From contig NZ_CP150144.1 in the NCBI RefSeq assembly GCF_037963145.1, positions 2,232,001 through 2,296,000 on the forward strand: a stretch of 64,000 nt of DNA, written 5' to 3'. Source of the DNA: Oceanobacillus sp. FSL K6-2867 (GTDB lineage: Bacteria > Bacillota > Bacilli > Bacillales > Amphibacillaceae). The number at the start of each line of letters is the position of its first letter. Within the stretch, counting starts at the first letter, position 1. Positions 1-8,017 of this stretch are shown piece by piece. A program made the position numbers and the translations under genes. The notes beneath the pieces were generated by a model. It saw nothing but the letters and a program-made list of their open reading frames with translations. It was not told where the DNA came from and made no database searches.

Positions 1-664
1 AATCCCTAAAGCTATCGGCTGGATGTTTTCTAATCTAATGGTGACGCAGGAAACGCTCGATAAATTGCCAACCATCCTGGAAAAACTAGCTGAAACTACG
101 TTTATGTCGATAGCGGCAACAACGATAGCAGCTGTGGTCTCTCTCTTCTTAGGGGTATTCGGTTCAAAAGTGACAAAAGTAAATAACTTTTTAAGTGTAT
201 TTGCCCGTTTTATTGCATCCATATCAAGAAATATCCCAGTTGTTGCATGGGCGCTGGTTTTGCTTATTTCTTTTGGTCAAAATTCCGTAACAGGCTTTCT
301 CGCTCTTTTTGTTGGGACAGTAGGGTTTTTAACGAGGGCATTTATTGAATCGATTGATGAAGCAAGCCAAAGTTCTGTTGAAGCATTGACTGCAACAGGG
401 TCTACCTATTTCCAAATTGTAGGTAAGGCAGTTATTCCGCAAAGTTTGCCGCAGATGATCAGCTGGGTGTTGTTTATGGTAGAAACCAACATTCGAAATG
501 CTACATTGGTAGGAATCTTAACGGGGACAGGAATTGGATATACCTTTGATATGTATTATAAGATGTTAAATTATAATGCCGTAGCGCTTGTGACATTATG
601 TATTGTAATAACCGTTATTGTTGTCGACCTTATGTCAAATTATGTGCGGAAGGTGATTCTATAA
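1..664 (+). CDS. phnE: Phosphonate ABC transporter permease PhnE, 5'-truncated
   Basis: Inner-membrane permease of a phosphonate importer. The reading frame is open to the window edge (in-frame codons precede the first visible Met at 23), so the N-terminus lies outside. About five hydrophobic segments are visible. The cytoplasmic coupling loop of ABC permeases (EAA-like, SSVEALTATGSTYF followed by a Pro) sits near two thirds of the visible protein. The stop TAA overlaps the next gene's ATG (TAATG), so the two permeases are translationally coupled. PhnW and PhnX downstream identify the likely substrate as 2-aminoethylphosphonate. The ATPase and binding protein (PhnC, PhnD) are expected upstream, outside the window. 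Confidence 0.9.
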   Translation, partial: IPKAIGWMFSNLMVTQETLDKLPTILEKLAETTFMSIAATTIAAVVSLFLGVFGSKVTKVNNFLSVFARFIASISRNIPVVAWALVLLISFGQNSVTGFLALFVGTVGFLTRAFIESIDEASQSSVEALTATGSTYFQIVGKAVIPQSLPQMISWVLFMVETNIRNATLVGILTGTGIGYTFDMYYKMLNYNAVALVTLCIVITVIVVDLMSNYVRKVIL

Positions 665-1506
665 TGGAAGCAACCTATATAAAGCGAAAGAAAGACGGTC
701 GTATTCATATAAAATCGGGTAATAAAGGTGATCGAGTCCTAAGGAGCACATTAGTTGTTCTAACCCTTTTGACATTCGTTGCCTTTCTATTCTTTAACTA
801 TGCAGGACTGGAATTACGCTCAGCGATTACGGAAACAGCGTATAACTTGAAAGTGATGTTTCTGGAGCCGGCATTAAGTCATTTCAGTTTAAGTGAAGCC
901 ATCTATCAAGTTGGGGTAACACTTAGTCTAGCATTCTTAGCCACGGCTATTGGTGCCGTTATTGCCTTTTTCCTATCTTTAATGGCTGCAACCAATTTAG
1001 CCCCAGTAGGCTTAACTAGAATTATTCGGGTATTTGTTGCGTTTATTCGGGCTGTTCCAACCGTATTATGGGTGTTGATCTTTGCGATTGCCGCAGGGCT
1101 TGGAAGTGAAGCGGCGGTTCTTGGTATGTTATTTCATTCGATTGCCTATTTAGTAAAAGCATTTTCGGAAGCATTTGAAGAAGTCGATAAGGGAATCTTG
1201 GAAGCCGTACGGTCAACTGGCGGGAACTGGTGGCATGTCGTAAAAAGCGGTGTATTACCGTCTACCTTTACCTATTTATTATCGTGGGTTTTCCTGCGGT
1301 TTGAAATCAACTTTGGTGTAGCTGTGGCAATGGGAGCGGCAGCTGGAGCCGGTGGAATTGGATTCGATTTATTTATGGCTTCCAGCTTCTACTTTGATAT
1401 GCGGGAGGTCGGCTTTATTACCTACGCCATTCTCATTGTTGCCTTTCTATTAGAAGTAGTTTCAACTCGTTTGAAAAAACGTTTCTTTCCAGCAACTTCT
1501 GATTAA
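664..1506 (+). CDS. phnE: Phosphonate ABC transporter permease PhnE (second copy)
   Basis: 280-residue partner permease. I chose the ATG at 664 (MEATYIKRKK) over an in-frame ATG 66 bases earlier. It directly overlaps the stop of the upstream permease, and the upstream extension would run through that gene. A Lys/Arg-rich N-terminus is followed by a first membrane segment (residues about 25-45) and further helices, with the EAA-like loop EAVRSTGGNWWHVV near residue 180. Two different PhnE proteins in tandem is a common arrangement in Firmicute phosphonate importers and implies a heterodimeric channel. Confidence 0.92.
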   Translation: MEATYIKRKKDGRIHIKSGNKGDRVLRSTLVVLTLLTFVAFLFFNYAGLELRSAITETAYNLKVMFLEPALSHFSLSEAIYQVGVTLSLAFLATAIGAVIAFFLSLMAATNLAPVGLTRIIRVFVAFIRAVPTVLWVLIFAIAAGLGSEAAVLGMLFHSIAYLVKAFSEAFEEVDKGILEAVRSTGGNWWHVVKSGVLPSTFTYLLSWVFLRFEINFGVAVAMGAAAGAGGIGFDLFMASSFYFDMREVGFITYAILIVAFLLEVVSTRLKKRFFPATSD

Positions 1507-1534
1507 ATGATAAATGAAGGAGGATATAGTAAAC

Positions 1535-2629
1535 ATGAATTCTTACAAGCTTTTAACGCCAGGCCCCTTAACAACAACAGCTACAGTGAAAGAGGAAATG
1601 CTCTTTGATCGCTGTACATGGGATCAAGATTATAAGAATATTACCCAAAAAATAAGAACGCAGCTTCTTGAACTCGCAGGGGTGACAGCTGATGAATATA
1701 CAACGGTATTAATGCAAGGAAGTGGTACATTCACGGTTGAATCGGTGATGACAACTTCATTGAAAAAGCAGGATAAAGCATTAATCATAACGAATGGTGC
1801 TTATGGAGAGCGTATTGTCAAAATGGCTGATTATATTGGCATACAGTACCAGCAATACAGTGGTGCATACAATGCATATCCAAATGAAGCTGAACTAAGA
1901 CGTATTTTAGAAGAGGATCAGCAGATTACACATATTGTCATGGTTCATTGTGAAACAACAACAGGAATACTAAATCCAATTGAAATGGTCTCTGAGCTTG
2001 CTAAAGCATATAAGAAAACACTGATTATCGATGCGATGAGCAGTTTTGCTGGAGTGGAAATGGATGTCCGTGCTCTCGGTACTGATTATTTAATTAGCAG
2101 TGCGAATAAATGCATCCAAGGTGTTCCCGGCTTTGGCTTTGTCATTGCGAAGCTAGATAAGCTGAAAGCATGCGAAGGGAATGCCCGAAGCTTATCACTA
2201 GATTTGTATGACCAATGGAAGGAAATGGACAAGGACGGAAAATGGCGTTACACATCTCCAACCCATGTTGTAGCTGCGTTTTCCAAAGCAATTGATGAAT
2301 TAATTGAAGAAGGTGGTATTCCAGCAAGATCTCATCGTTATCAGCATAATAACCAACTATTACGGGAGAAGTTAGAGAAGATTGGATTCCAGACGTATAT
2401 AACCGATGAAAAACAATCACCAATTATTACAACGTTTCTTTTCCCATATGATACCTTTCAGTTTGAGGACTTTTATCTTTATGTGAAAGAGAGAGGGTTT
2501 GTGCTTTACCCGGGGAAGCTGACAGAGGTCAATACATTCCGAATTGGGAACATTGGGGAAATTTATGAAGAAGATATCGAAACATTATGCAGTGTAATCG
2601 AAGACTATATGGGAGTGGTGATAAAATGA
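1535..2629 (+). CDS. phnW: 2-aminoethylphosphonate--pyruvate transaminase
   Basis: PLP enzyme that moves the amino group of 2-aminoethylphosphonate to pyruvate, giving phosphonoacetaldehyde and alanine. 364 residues, the usual length. The N-terminal LLTPGPL motif is typical of the class V alanine-glyoxylate/AEP transaminase fold. The PLP lysine is K192 in SSANKCIQG, and the preceding IIDAMSSF carries the PLP-contacting Asp. Start chosen at 1535, since AAGGAGG lies at 1517-1523; the ATG at 1514 overlaps that ribosome site. The stop overlaps the start of phnX, matching their consecutive reactions. Confidence 0.96.
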   Translation: MNSYKLLTPGPLTTTATVKEEMLFDRCTWDQDYKNITQKIRTQLLELAGVTADEYTTVLMQGSGTFTVESVMTTSLKKQDKALIITNGAYGERIVKMADYIGIQYQQYSGAYNAYPNEAELRRILEEDQQITHIVMVHCETTTGILNPIEMVSELAKAYKKTLIIDAMSSFAGVEMDVRALGTDYLISSANKCIQGVPGFGFVIAKLDKLKACEGNARSLSLDLYDQWKEMDKDGKWRYTSPTHVVAAFSKAIDELIEEGGIPARSHRYQHNNQLLREKLEKIGFQTYITDEKQSPIITTFLFPYDTFQFEDFYLYVKERGFVLYPGKLTEVNTFRIGNIGEIYEEDIETLCSVIEDYMGVVIK

Positions 2630-3420
2630 AAAAGGTTGAAGGCGTAATATTCGATTGGGCAGGAACAACAGTTGATTTTGGATGTTTTGCACCGGTAAAT
2701 GCATTTATAAATATTTTTAAAGATGTGGGTATTGAGGTAACAATGGAAGAGGCAAGAGCCCCAATGGGACTGCTTAAGATTGATCATATTCGTGCGATGC
2801 TGGAGATGCCAAGAATCTCTGATTTATGGAAAGCGAAATACGGAAGAGCGTTTAATGATCAAGATGTGGAGAATCTATTTAATGCGTTTGAAACATCTCT
2901 AATGGAAACATTAGCAACGTATACCGATCCGAAACCAGAGGTTCTTGAGACTGTGGAAAGCTTAAAAAAACAAGGGCTGAAAATTGGCTCCACTTCCGGC
3001 TACACGCAAAAGATGATGGATGTTGTTGTGCCAGAAGCAGCGAAAAAAGGCTACAGCCCAGATTTTTATATCACACCTGATGGAACAAATTCATTAGGAA
3101 GACCGTATCCTTATATGATATACCGAAACATGGAAGCATTAAAATTATCATCAGCTCTGAACGTCGTAAAAGTAGGGGATACTCTCCCGGATTTTGCAGA
3201 GGCGAACAGTGCAGGAGTTTGGGCAGTAGGTGTTATTATCGGCAGCTCTGAAATGGGTCTAAGTGAAGCGGAATTCGATGCTCTGTCTAAAGTGGAGCAA
3301 GAAGAAATTATCGCTAAAACAGAACAAACCTTTAAACAAAATGGCGCAGATTTTACAATCAAGTCAATGGGTGAGCTGCCTGGAGTAATTGGGCAAATTA
3401 ATCGGCTTGTTTTAAAGTAA
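2626..3420 (+). CDS. phnX: Phosphonoacetaldehyde hydrolase (phosphonatase)
   Basis: HAD-superfamily enzyme that cleaves the C-P bond of phosphonoacetaldehyde to acetaldehyde and phosphate, completing AEP breakdown. 264 residues. The nucleophile Asp10 lies in FDWAGTTVD. The Schiff-base lysine K51 lies in PMGLLKIDH, the hallmark that separates PhnX from other HAD enzymes. The loop VGDTLPDFAEA supplies the Mg-binding acids. Start ATG 2626 overlaps the phnW stop by four bases (ATGA), indicating coupling. It is the last gene of the operon; the next gene runs on the opposite strand. Confidence 0.96.
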   Translation: MKKVEGVIFDWAGTTVDFGCFAPVNAFINIFKDVGIEVTMEEARAPMGLLKIDHIRAMLEMPRISDLWKAKYGRAFNDQDVENLFNAFETSLMETLATYTDPKPEVLETVESLKKQGLKIGSTSGYTQKMMDVVVPEAAKKGYSPDFYITPDGTNSLGRPYPYMIYRNMEALKLSSALNVVKVGDTLPDFAEANSAGVWAVGVIIGSSEMGLSEAEFDALSKVEQEEIIAKTEQTFKQNGADFTIKSMGELPGVIGQINRLVLK

Positions 3421-3609
3421 CTTTAGATTTAGGGTCAGTCCTCATCGTTTTTGCAGAGCGGTGGTGGGCTGGTCTTATTTTTACGGATTCTGACGAATCA
3501 GGTTGTTTGGCATTGGCGAAATAACATATGGGACTTACTTTAGTTATAAAAAATGAATGAACATTCAACAAGCAGGGTGTTAAGAAGGGATTTCCTGCTT
3601 AAAATTATA

Positions 3610-3637
3610 GGGGACAAGTTATCTTCAACCTGTCCCC
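3610..3637. repeat. GGGGACA-type inverted repeat (REP-like hairpin)
   Basis: Arms GGGGACAAGTT and AACCTGTCCCC with one mismatch around a 6-base loop, in the intergenic space between convergent phnX and the thermonuclease gene. A related GGGGACAGG hairpin occurs at 51570-51594. The form resembles dispersed extragenic palindromes of Firmicutes. It has no clear U-run, so a terminator role is possible but not shown. Confidence 0.5.
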
Positions 3638-3657
3638 ATGTCTTATCTAAAAATAAA

Positions 3658-5259
3658 TTATCTCTTCGAAGCTCGGTACCCTGCAGATTCTGCTTCCGCT
3701 GTACTGCAAAACGTTTGCTCTGGATTTGTAACTTCATAAAATTGTCCACCAGGCACATGATAAATATTTTCCCCACTAGAGCTGATGTTACCTTTTATGT
3801 TACAGCTACCCGAAGTAGTTTTTGGCTCCTCTTTTGGTTGAGGTTTTGGTGCTTCAGTTGGTACCGGTTTTTCTTCCTGTGTACGATATCCGTCTTCCTG
3901 AGCATAGTTTTCGATGCTCCAAATACCAATTCCTTCTTGTTGTGCTTTTTGCTGTTTTTCACTAAACTGGTCAACATACTTCACATCTGGTTGGTAAATT
4001 GCAACCCGAGCAAGGCCTTTTTCTATTAATTGTTGATTGAAAAGTTCCCCATCAACCCATACATATCGAAGCAATCGACCATATTTGTCACGATCGGAAA
4101 CATCTTTTTCAAGATCAATCTTTTTTCCATTCAAAGCATTTTCTGTATAAGCACTAGCCTCTGGCCCGAATGGTTGGACACCTAATTGCGGATGTTTTGT
4201 TTCTGGTGTATCAACAAGAATCAAGCGAACAGTTTCTTCCTTACCATCTATTTGAACCTTAATAGTATCACCATCGACGACTCGGTTGACAAACGCAGAA
4301 GTCAATACTACACCGGAAGGACTTTTCGATTGCTCTTCTGATTTTGGTTTATTTGATGTAGAAGCAACTGGTTGAGCAACACTATTATTAGTGTCTTTAT
4401 TTTCGTCATCCTTGTTTTGATTAACTTTGTTTTGTTCATTTTTACCGTTAACTTCTTTATCTTCATCTTCAGTACCATTGGTTGCATCAACTAAAACTGG
4501 AGCCTTTCCTTTAGATGTCGTTTCAGTTTTTACTACTTCAGAGGTATGTTCGTGTTCAGTTGGTTGAACAGGAGCAAAAAATACCACCATTAAAAAAGCT
4601 AACAGTACAGACGTGCCATATATCTTTCCGACTCTTTTTCTATGTTTGTTCATTGTAAAAGGTAAGACATACTTTGGTATTACTAATCCAATTAATAAAC
4701 CAAGAAAAGCAAGAAAAGTTACTAACGATGCAACAGTTGCCAATATCTCATCTGTTTTTTCTGATGTATTGGTATCGATAATCGAAAATACAAGAATAGC
4801 ATAAATTAAGATTGCGGTAATCATCTTCCATGTTTTCCACGAACGAAATCCTACTATTTTTCTATACCAGGGACGTGAAGTAGTTTCGATTTTAATGTCT
4901 GTATAGCTATTAATTACTTGTTGTACTTCTTTTCCCTTTGAACCAATGGAAACTGACCAGTTTTCATTACTGCCACCAAATTCAAATGTGGACTTAATAA
5001 AATAATGATCAACTTGAACTTTATCCCACTCATCCCAGTTGTGAGTTTCCAATTTGACGATTTTGTTTTCATACGTCTCTTTATATTCGTATAAAGTGAT
5101 TCCGTTGCTGTCTAGTGCAGCAAACACATTCATTGATTTTCCTTTTATTGCAGCATCACAGAAAAGCAATAATTCTTTTCCCTCGTACATATATAAATTT
5201 GCTATTCTCTTTCTTGCCAATTCTTCTATTGATGGCTTTTTCTCTTTTTTTGACCCCAT
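3658..5259 (-). CDS. Membrane-anchored thermonuclease (SNase) with cytoplasmic PH-like domain
   Basis: 533 residues in three parts. Residues 10-125 look like a small bacterial PH/YokE-like domain ([14 protein letters not shown]), predicted cytoplasmic. Three hydrophobic helices follow (about 145-161, 171-197, 211-230), then an acidic, Asn/Lys-rich linker to about 315. Residues 320-450 are a staphylococcal-nuclease fold: VVDGDT, then R345 and E353 in RLILVDTPE and R395 in [10 protein letters not shown], equivalent to R35, E43 and R87 of SNase, so catalysis should be intact. The last 50 residues ([11 protein letters not shown] to SAGYRASKR) form the small Cys-containing C-terminal module often found after Bacillus SNases. 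Three helices place the nuclease outside the cell. Ribosome site AAGGGGAG precedes ATG 5259. Confidence 0.85.
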   Translation of the reverse strand: MGSKKEKKPSIEELARKRIANLYMYEGKELLLFCDAAIKGKSMNVFAALDSNGITLYEYKETYENKIVKLETHNWDEWDKVQVDHYFIKSTFEFGGSNENWSVSIGSKGKEVQQVINSYTDIKIETTSRPWYRKIVGFRSWKTWKMITAILIYAILVFSIIDTNTSEKTDEILATVASLVTFLAFLGLLIGLVIPKYVLPFTMNKHRKRVGKIYGTSVLLAFLMVVFFAPVQPTEHEHTSEVVKTETTSKGKAPVLVDATNGTEDEDKEVNGKNEQNKVNQNKDDENKDTNNSVAQPVASTSNKPKSEEQSKSPSGVVLTSAFVNRVVDGDTIKVQIDGKEETVRLILVDTPETKHPQLGVQPFGPEASAYTENALNGKKIDLEKDVSDRDKYGRLLRYVWVDGELFNQQLIEKGLARVAIYQPDVKYVDQFSEKQQKAQQEGIGIWSIENYAQEDGYRTQEEKPVPTEAPKPQPKEEPKTTSGSCNIKGNISSSGENIYHVPGGQFYEVTNPEQTFCSTAEAESAGYRASKR

Positions 5260-5452
5260 AACTAATGCTCCCCTTCTTGATGTAAATGATATAGTATGCT
5301 TGGGCTAATGCCATAGAAGATTATACCACGCAATTTTTATAAATCGGTACCATTTTTTAAACATTATTAAAAGAGTGCTTGCTCTTTTGTATCAACCGTG
5401 AAATTTCAAGTTAATATGGGCAAGTAATCGTTAAAAAGTTAGGATCCGAAGA

Positions 5453-5482
5453 CTGAATCTTTTTCTAATAACGTGTTATAAT
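5453..5482 (+). promoter_or_regulatory. Probable SigA promoter of the + strand McrBC-like operon
   Basis: A perfect TATAAT at 5477-5482 lies 18 bases after a weak -35 (CTGAAT, 5453-5458). Transcription would begin near 5489. This rules out the TTG at 5483 as the start of the following gene and supports TTG 5519. Confidence 0.55.
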
Positions 5483-5518
5483 TTGGGTAAATTTCTAAAA
5501 AGTGTTAGGGGTGTAAGC

Positions 5519-8017
5519 TTGCTAGAAGGTGCTCTATTAGATTTCTTGAAAAACCAAATAAAAGCGATTCCAAGTGGACCAACTAGTTTGATTAGAAATG
5601 AAGAATCAGTTGGATTTTATGTCCAAACAAACGTATCGAGAGAAAAAGGCGGAGCGAAGGAAGCTAGTCAGTTAATCAAATATGATTCTGTACTACGAGA
5701 GATCTCCAAACTATTAGATAGAAAGATAGTACACAAAGATGAAATTGATGACAAAGAAAAGGCAAGTTACATACTATCAATCCTAACGAATCTCCCATTT
5801 GCTACGGGGAGCACAGAACATGGACAAGCTTCCGTGCAGATTATTAAGTACAAGACTGATCAGTTGCCAGAAATGAACTTAAGTGGGACAATGCAATTTT
5901 TGGACGAAATTATTGCAGGAACTTATCACCCAAAAAAGATATCTACAACTATCCAAGAAGAGGGAATGAGACGTACAAAACTAAGAGCACGACAAGGTTT
6001 ACGACTTCTGGGATTTTTAGATGATCAGTTTGAAAAAAAAGATTCACTAATCAACGAATATCAAGCCACAAATAATAAAACGGATTTCTTAAAACAACGG
6101 GTTCTAACAAGCCCCTACTTGTCTATGATTTATAGCTTGCTAAAAGGGTTAAATACGTACTCTAAAAACGAAAAGATAAATGTTTTAAAAAGCTTAGGTA
6201 TGAAAATTGTCCAAAATTCTAGAGGGGACAACCTAATGCTTGAGTCGGTTGCAGATTATCGTACAAGGAATATATTAACGTGGTTAAAAGGTGTTAAGTT
6301 AGTGGATGAGGAGTTGAATCCGAGTATGACAGAAGAAATAAGACCTTTGCTCCAACAGGTTATGAATGAATATTTAATGGCAAAACGTGAACCGATTGCA
6401 GGTCATATGATGGGATCCCTCGTTCGAAACTCTCTCGTATCTGCATTTGGGCGTTTGAATTTTATTCCAAATGATAGATACGAGATTAAGGGTTCTGTCG
6501 GGCAAGGTAATTGGGCTGCTGTACCTTGGTTGGCCATAATGAATAAAGATATAACAACCTCTACACAGAGGGGGTATTATATTGTTTATTTATTTAGTGA
6601 AGATATGGAGCGACTATATTTAACATTGGCCCAAGGAGTTACAGAGTCTTCTAGGGATGAAATGGCCATGATTAATGAAGAAATTCGTAGCAATCTGAAG
6701 ATAGATCCAGATATCTCAACAGATACTGAGATTGAACTTGGTAGTAGTACATTAGCAAAGAAATATGAGTTATCAGCAGCTGCATACATTCTATATGAGA
6801 AGGAACTACCATCAGAGGAAACTTTACAGCATGACCTAGAAAGAATGATCAATCACTACGAGCAATACATAGCTTTCAATCAAGGAAAAATAGAATTAAC
6901 AGAAGAGGAAGAAACAAACAAATCCTTATCGTTAAAAGATACAGTTGATCATGTCTACCGTTATATTAAAGGAAAGGGATTTTATTTCGAAAAAACAGAG
7001 ATAATTAACCTTATCTTGTCCTTAAAAACAAAGCCATTTGTGATTCTATCGGGGATTTCCGGAACTGGAAAAACAAAAATCGTACAATGGCTTGCGGAAG
7101 CCATTGGTGCAACGGAGGATAACAATCAATTTACGCTCATTCCAGTGCGTCCAGATTGGAATGATGGATCTGACTTATTAGGTTATACCGATATAAAAGG
7201 GGACTTCAAAGAAGGGCCATTAACGAAAGTGGTAATCCGAGCACTTAGAAATCCGACTAAGCCCTATATTGTGTTACTCGATGAAATGAATTTAGCTCGT
7301 GTGGAATATTACTTTAGTGATATTTTAAGTGTGATGGAGAGTCGCGCATGGAAGAATGGAGATATTACAACATCTAACCTATTAACGGAAGAAGCAGCAG
7401 GCCTAAATTTACAACTTCCGTCAAATGTATATATAGTTGGAACGGTAAATATGGATGAAACAACCCATCCATTCAGTAAAAAGGTGTTAGATCGAGCGAA
7501 TACTATAGAATTTAATCGTGTGCAGCTTGGGCATTTAGACTTTTTATATGAAGAAGTACAGGAGAAAGATCCAGTGAAGTTAAACCAAGAAGTTCTAGAA
7601 GCTAACTATCTACATTTGAAGGATGTTTTCGCTGAGTACCCAGATCTTGTCAGAAGTGTAACAGAAGAATTAGTAAATATTAATGAAGTTTTGCAACTGA
7701 TTCATGGTCAAGTTGGATATCGGGTGAGAGACGAGATTTGTATGTACCTTACCTATAACCAGCAGGAAGCATTGATGGATTTTAACCAAGCATTTGATCA
7801 TTGTCTTTTACAGAAAATCCTACCAAGAATCGCTGGAAGTGATAGTAGGGTTAGTGAAGTCTTGAATAGCCTGATTGAAATCTGCGCATTTGAAATTCCT
7901 GAAGATGCTGATTCAACAGTAGATTTAACTTATGCAAAATATCCAAGTAGTACGGAAAAATTATTAGAAATGAGGAGGAGGCTAGTAGATGGCTTCACTT
8001 CATTCTGGATCAGTTAA
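5519..8017 (+). CDS. McrB-like AAA+ ATPase (DUF2357-system partner)
   Basis: 832 residues from TTG 5519, which is preceded by AGGGGTG at 5507-5513. An earlier TTG at 5483 overlaps the promoter. The first ~480 residues are a large N-terminal region I cannot assign to a family. The C-terminal third is an AAA_5/McrB-type motor: Walker A GISGTGKTK (about residue 512), Walker B IVLLDEMNLARVE, and a sensor region GTVNMDETTHPFS followed by KVLDRANTIEF. This variant is typical of McrB relatives that pair with DUF2357 nucleases; classical McrB has NTAD at the sensor position. It overlaps the downstream nuclease gene by 29 bases. Expected role: a nucleotide-driven motor that delivers the nuclease to foreign DNA. 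Whether it uses GTP or ATP cannot be told from sequence. Confidence 0.85.
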   Translation: MLEGALLDFLKNQIKAIPSGPTSLIRNEESVGFYVQTNVSREKGGAKEASQLIKYDSVLREISKLLDRKIVHKDEIDDKEKASYILSILTNLPFATGSTEHGQASVQIIKYKTDQLPEMNLSGTMQFLDEIIAGTYHPKKISTTIQEEGMRRTKLRARQGLRLLGFLDDQFEKKDSLINEYQATNNKTDFLKQRVLTSPYLSMIYSLLKGLNTYSKNEKINVLKSLGMKIVQNSRGDNLMLESVADYRTRNILTWLKGVKLVDEELNPSMTEEIRPLLQQVMNEYLMAKREPIAGHMMGSLVRNSLVSAFGRLNFIPNDRYEIKGSVGQGNWAAVPWLAIMNKDITTSTQRGYYIVYLFSEDMERLYLTLAQGVTESSRDEMAMINEEIRSNLKIDPDISTDTEIELGSSTLAKKYELSAAAYILYEKELPSEETLQHDLERMINHYEQYIAFNQGKIELTEEEETNKSLSLKDTVDHVYRYIKGKGFYFEKTEIINLILSLKTKPFVILSGISGTGKTKIVQWLAEAIGATEDNNQFTLIPVRPDWNDGSDLLGYTDIKGDFKEGPLTKVVIRALRNPTKPYIVLLDEMNLARVEYYFSDILSVMESRAWKNGDITTSNLLTEEAAGLNLQLPSNVYIVGTVNMDETTHPFSKKVLDRANTIEFNRVQLGHLDFLYEEVQEKDPVKLNQEVLEANYLHLKDVFAEYPDLVRSVTEELVNINEVLQLIHGQVGYRVRDEICMYLTYNQQEALMDFNQAFDHCLLQKILPRIAGSDSRVSEVLNSLIEICAFEIPEDADSTVDLTYAKYPSSTEKLLEMRRRLVDGFTSFWIS

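Noticed and set aside
598..663. A 22-codon N-terminal extension of the second PhnE
   Set aside because: It lies inside the first permease gene in another frame. The ATG at 664 overlaps the upstream stop and gives a normal-length protein.
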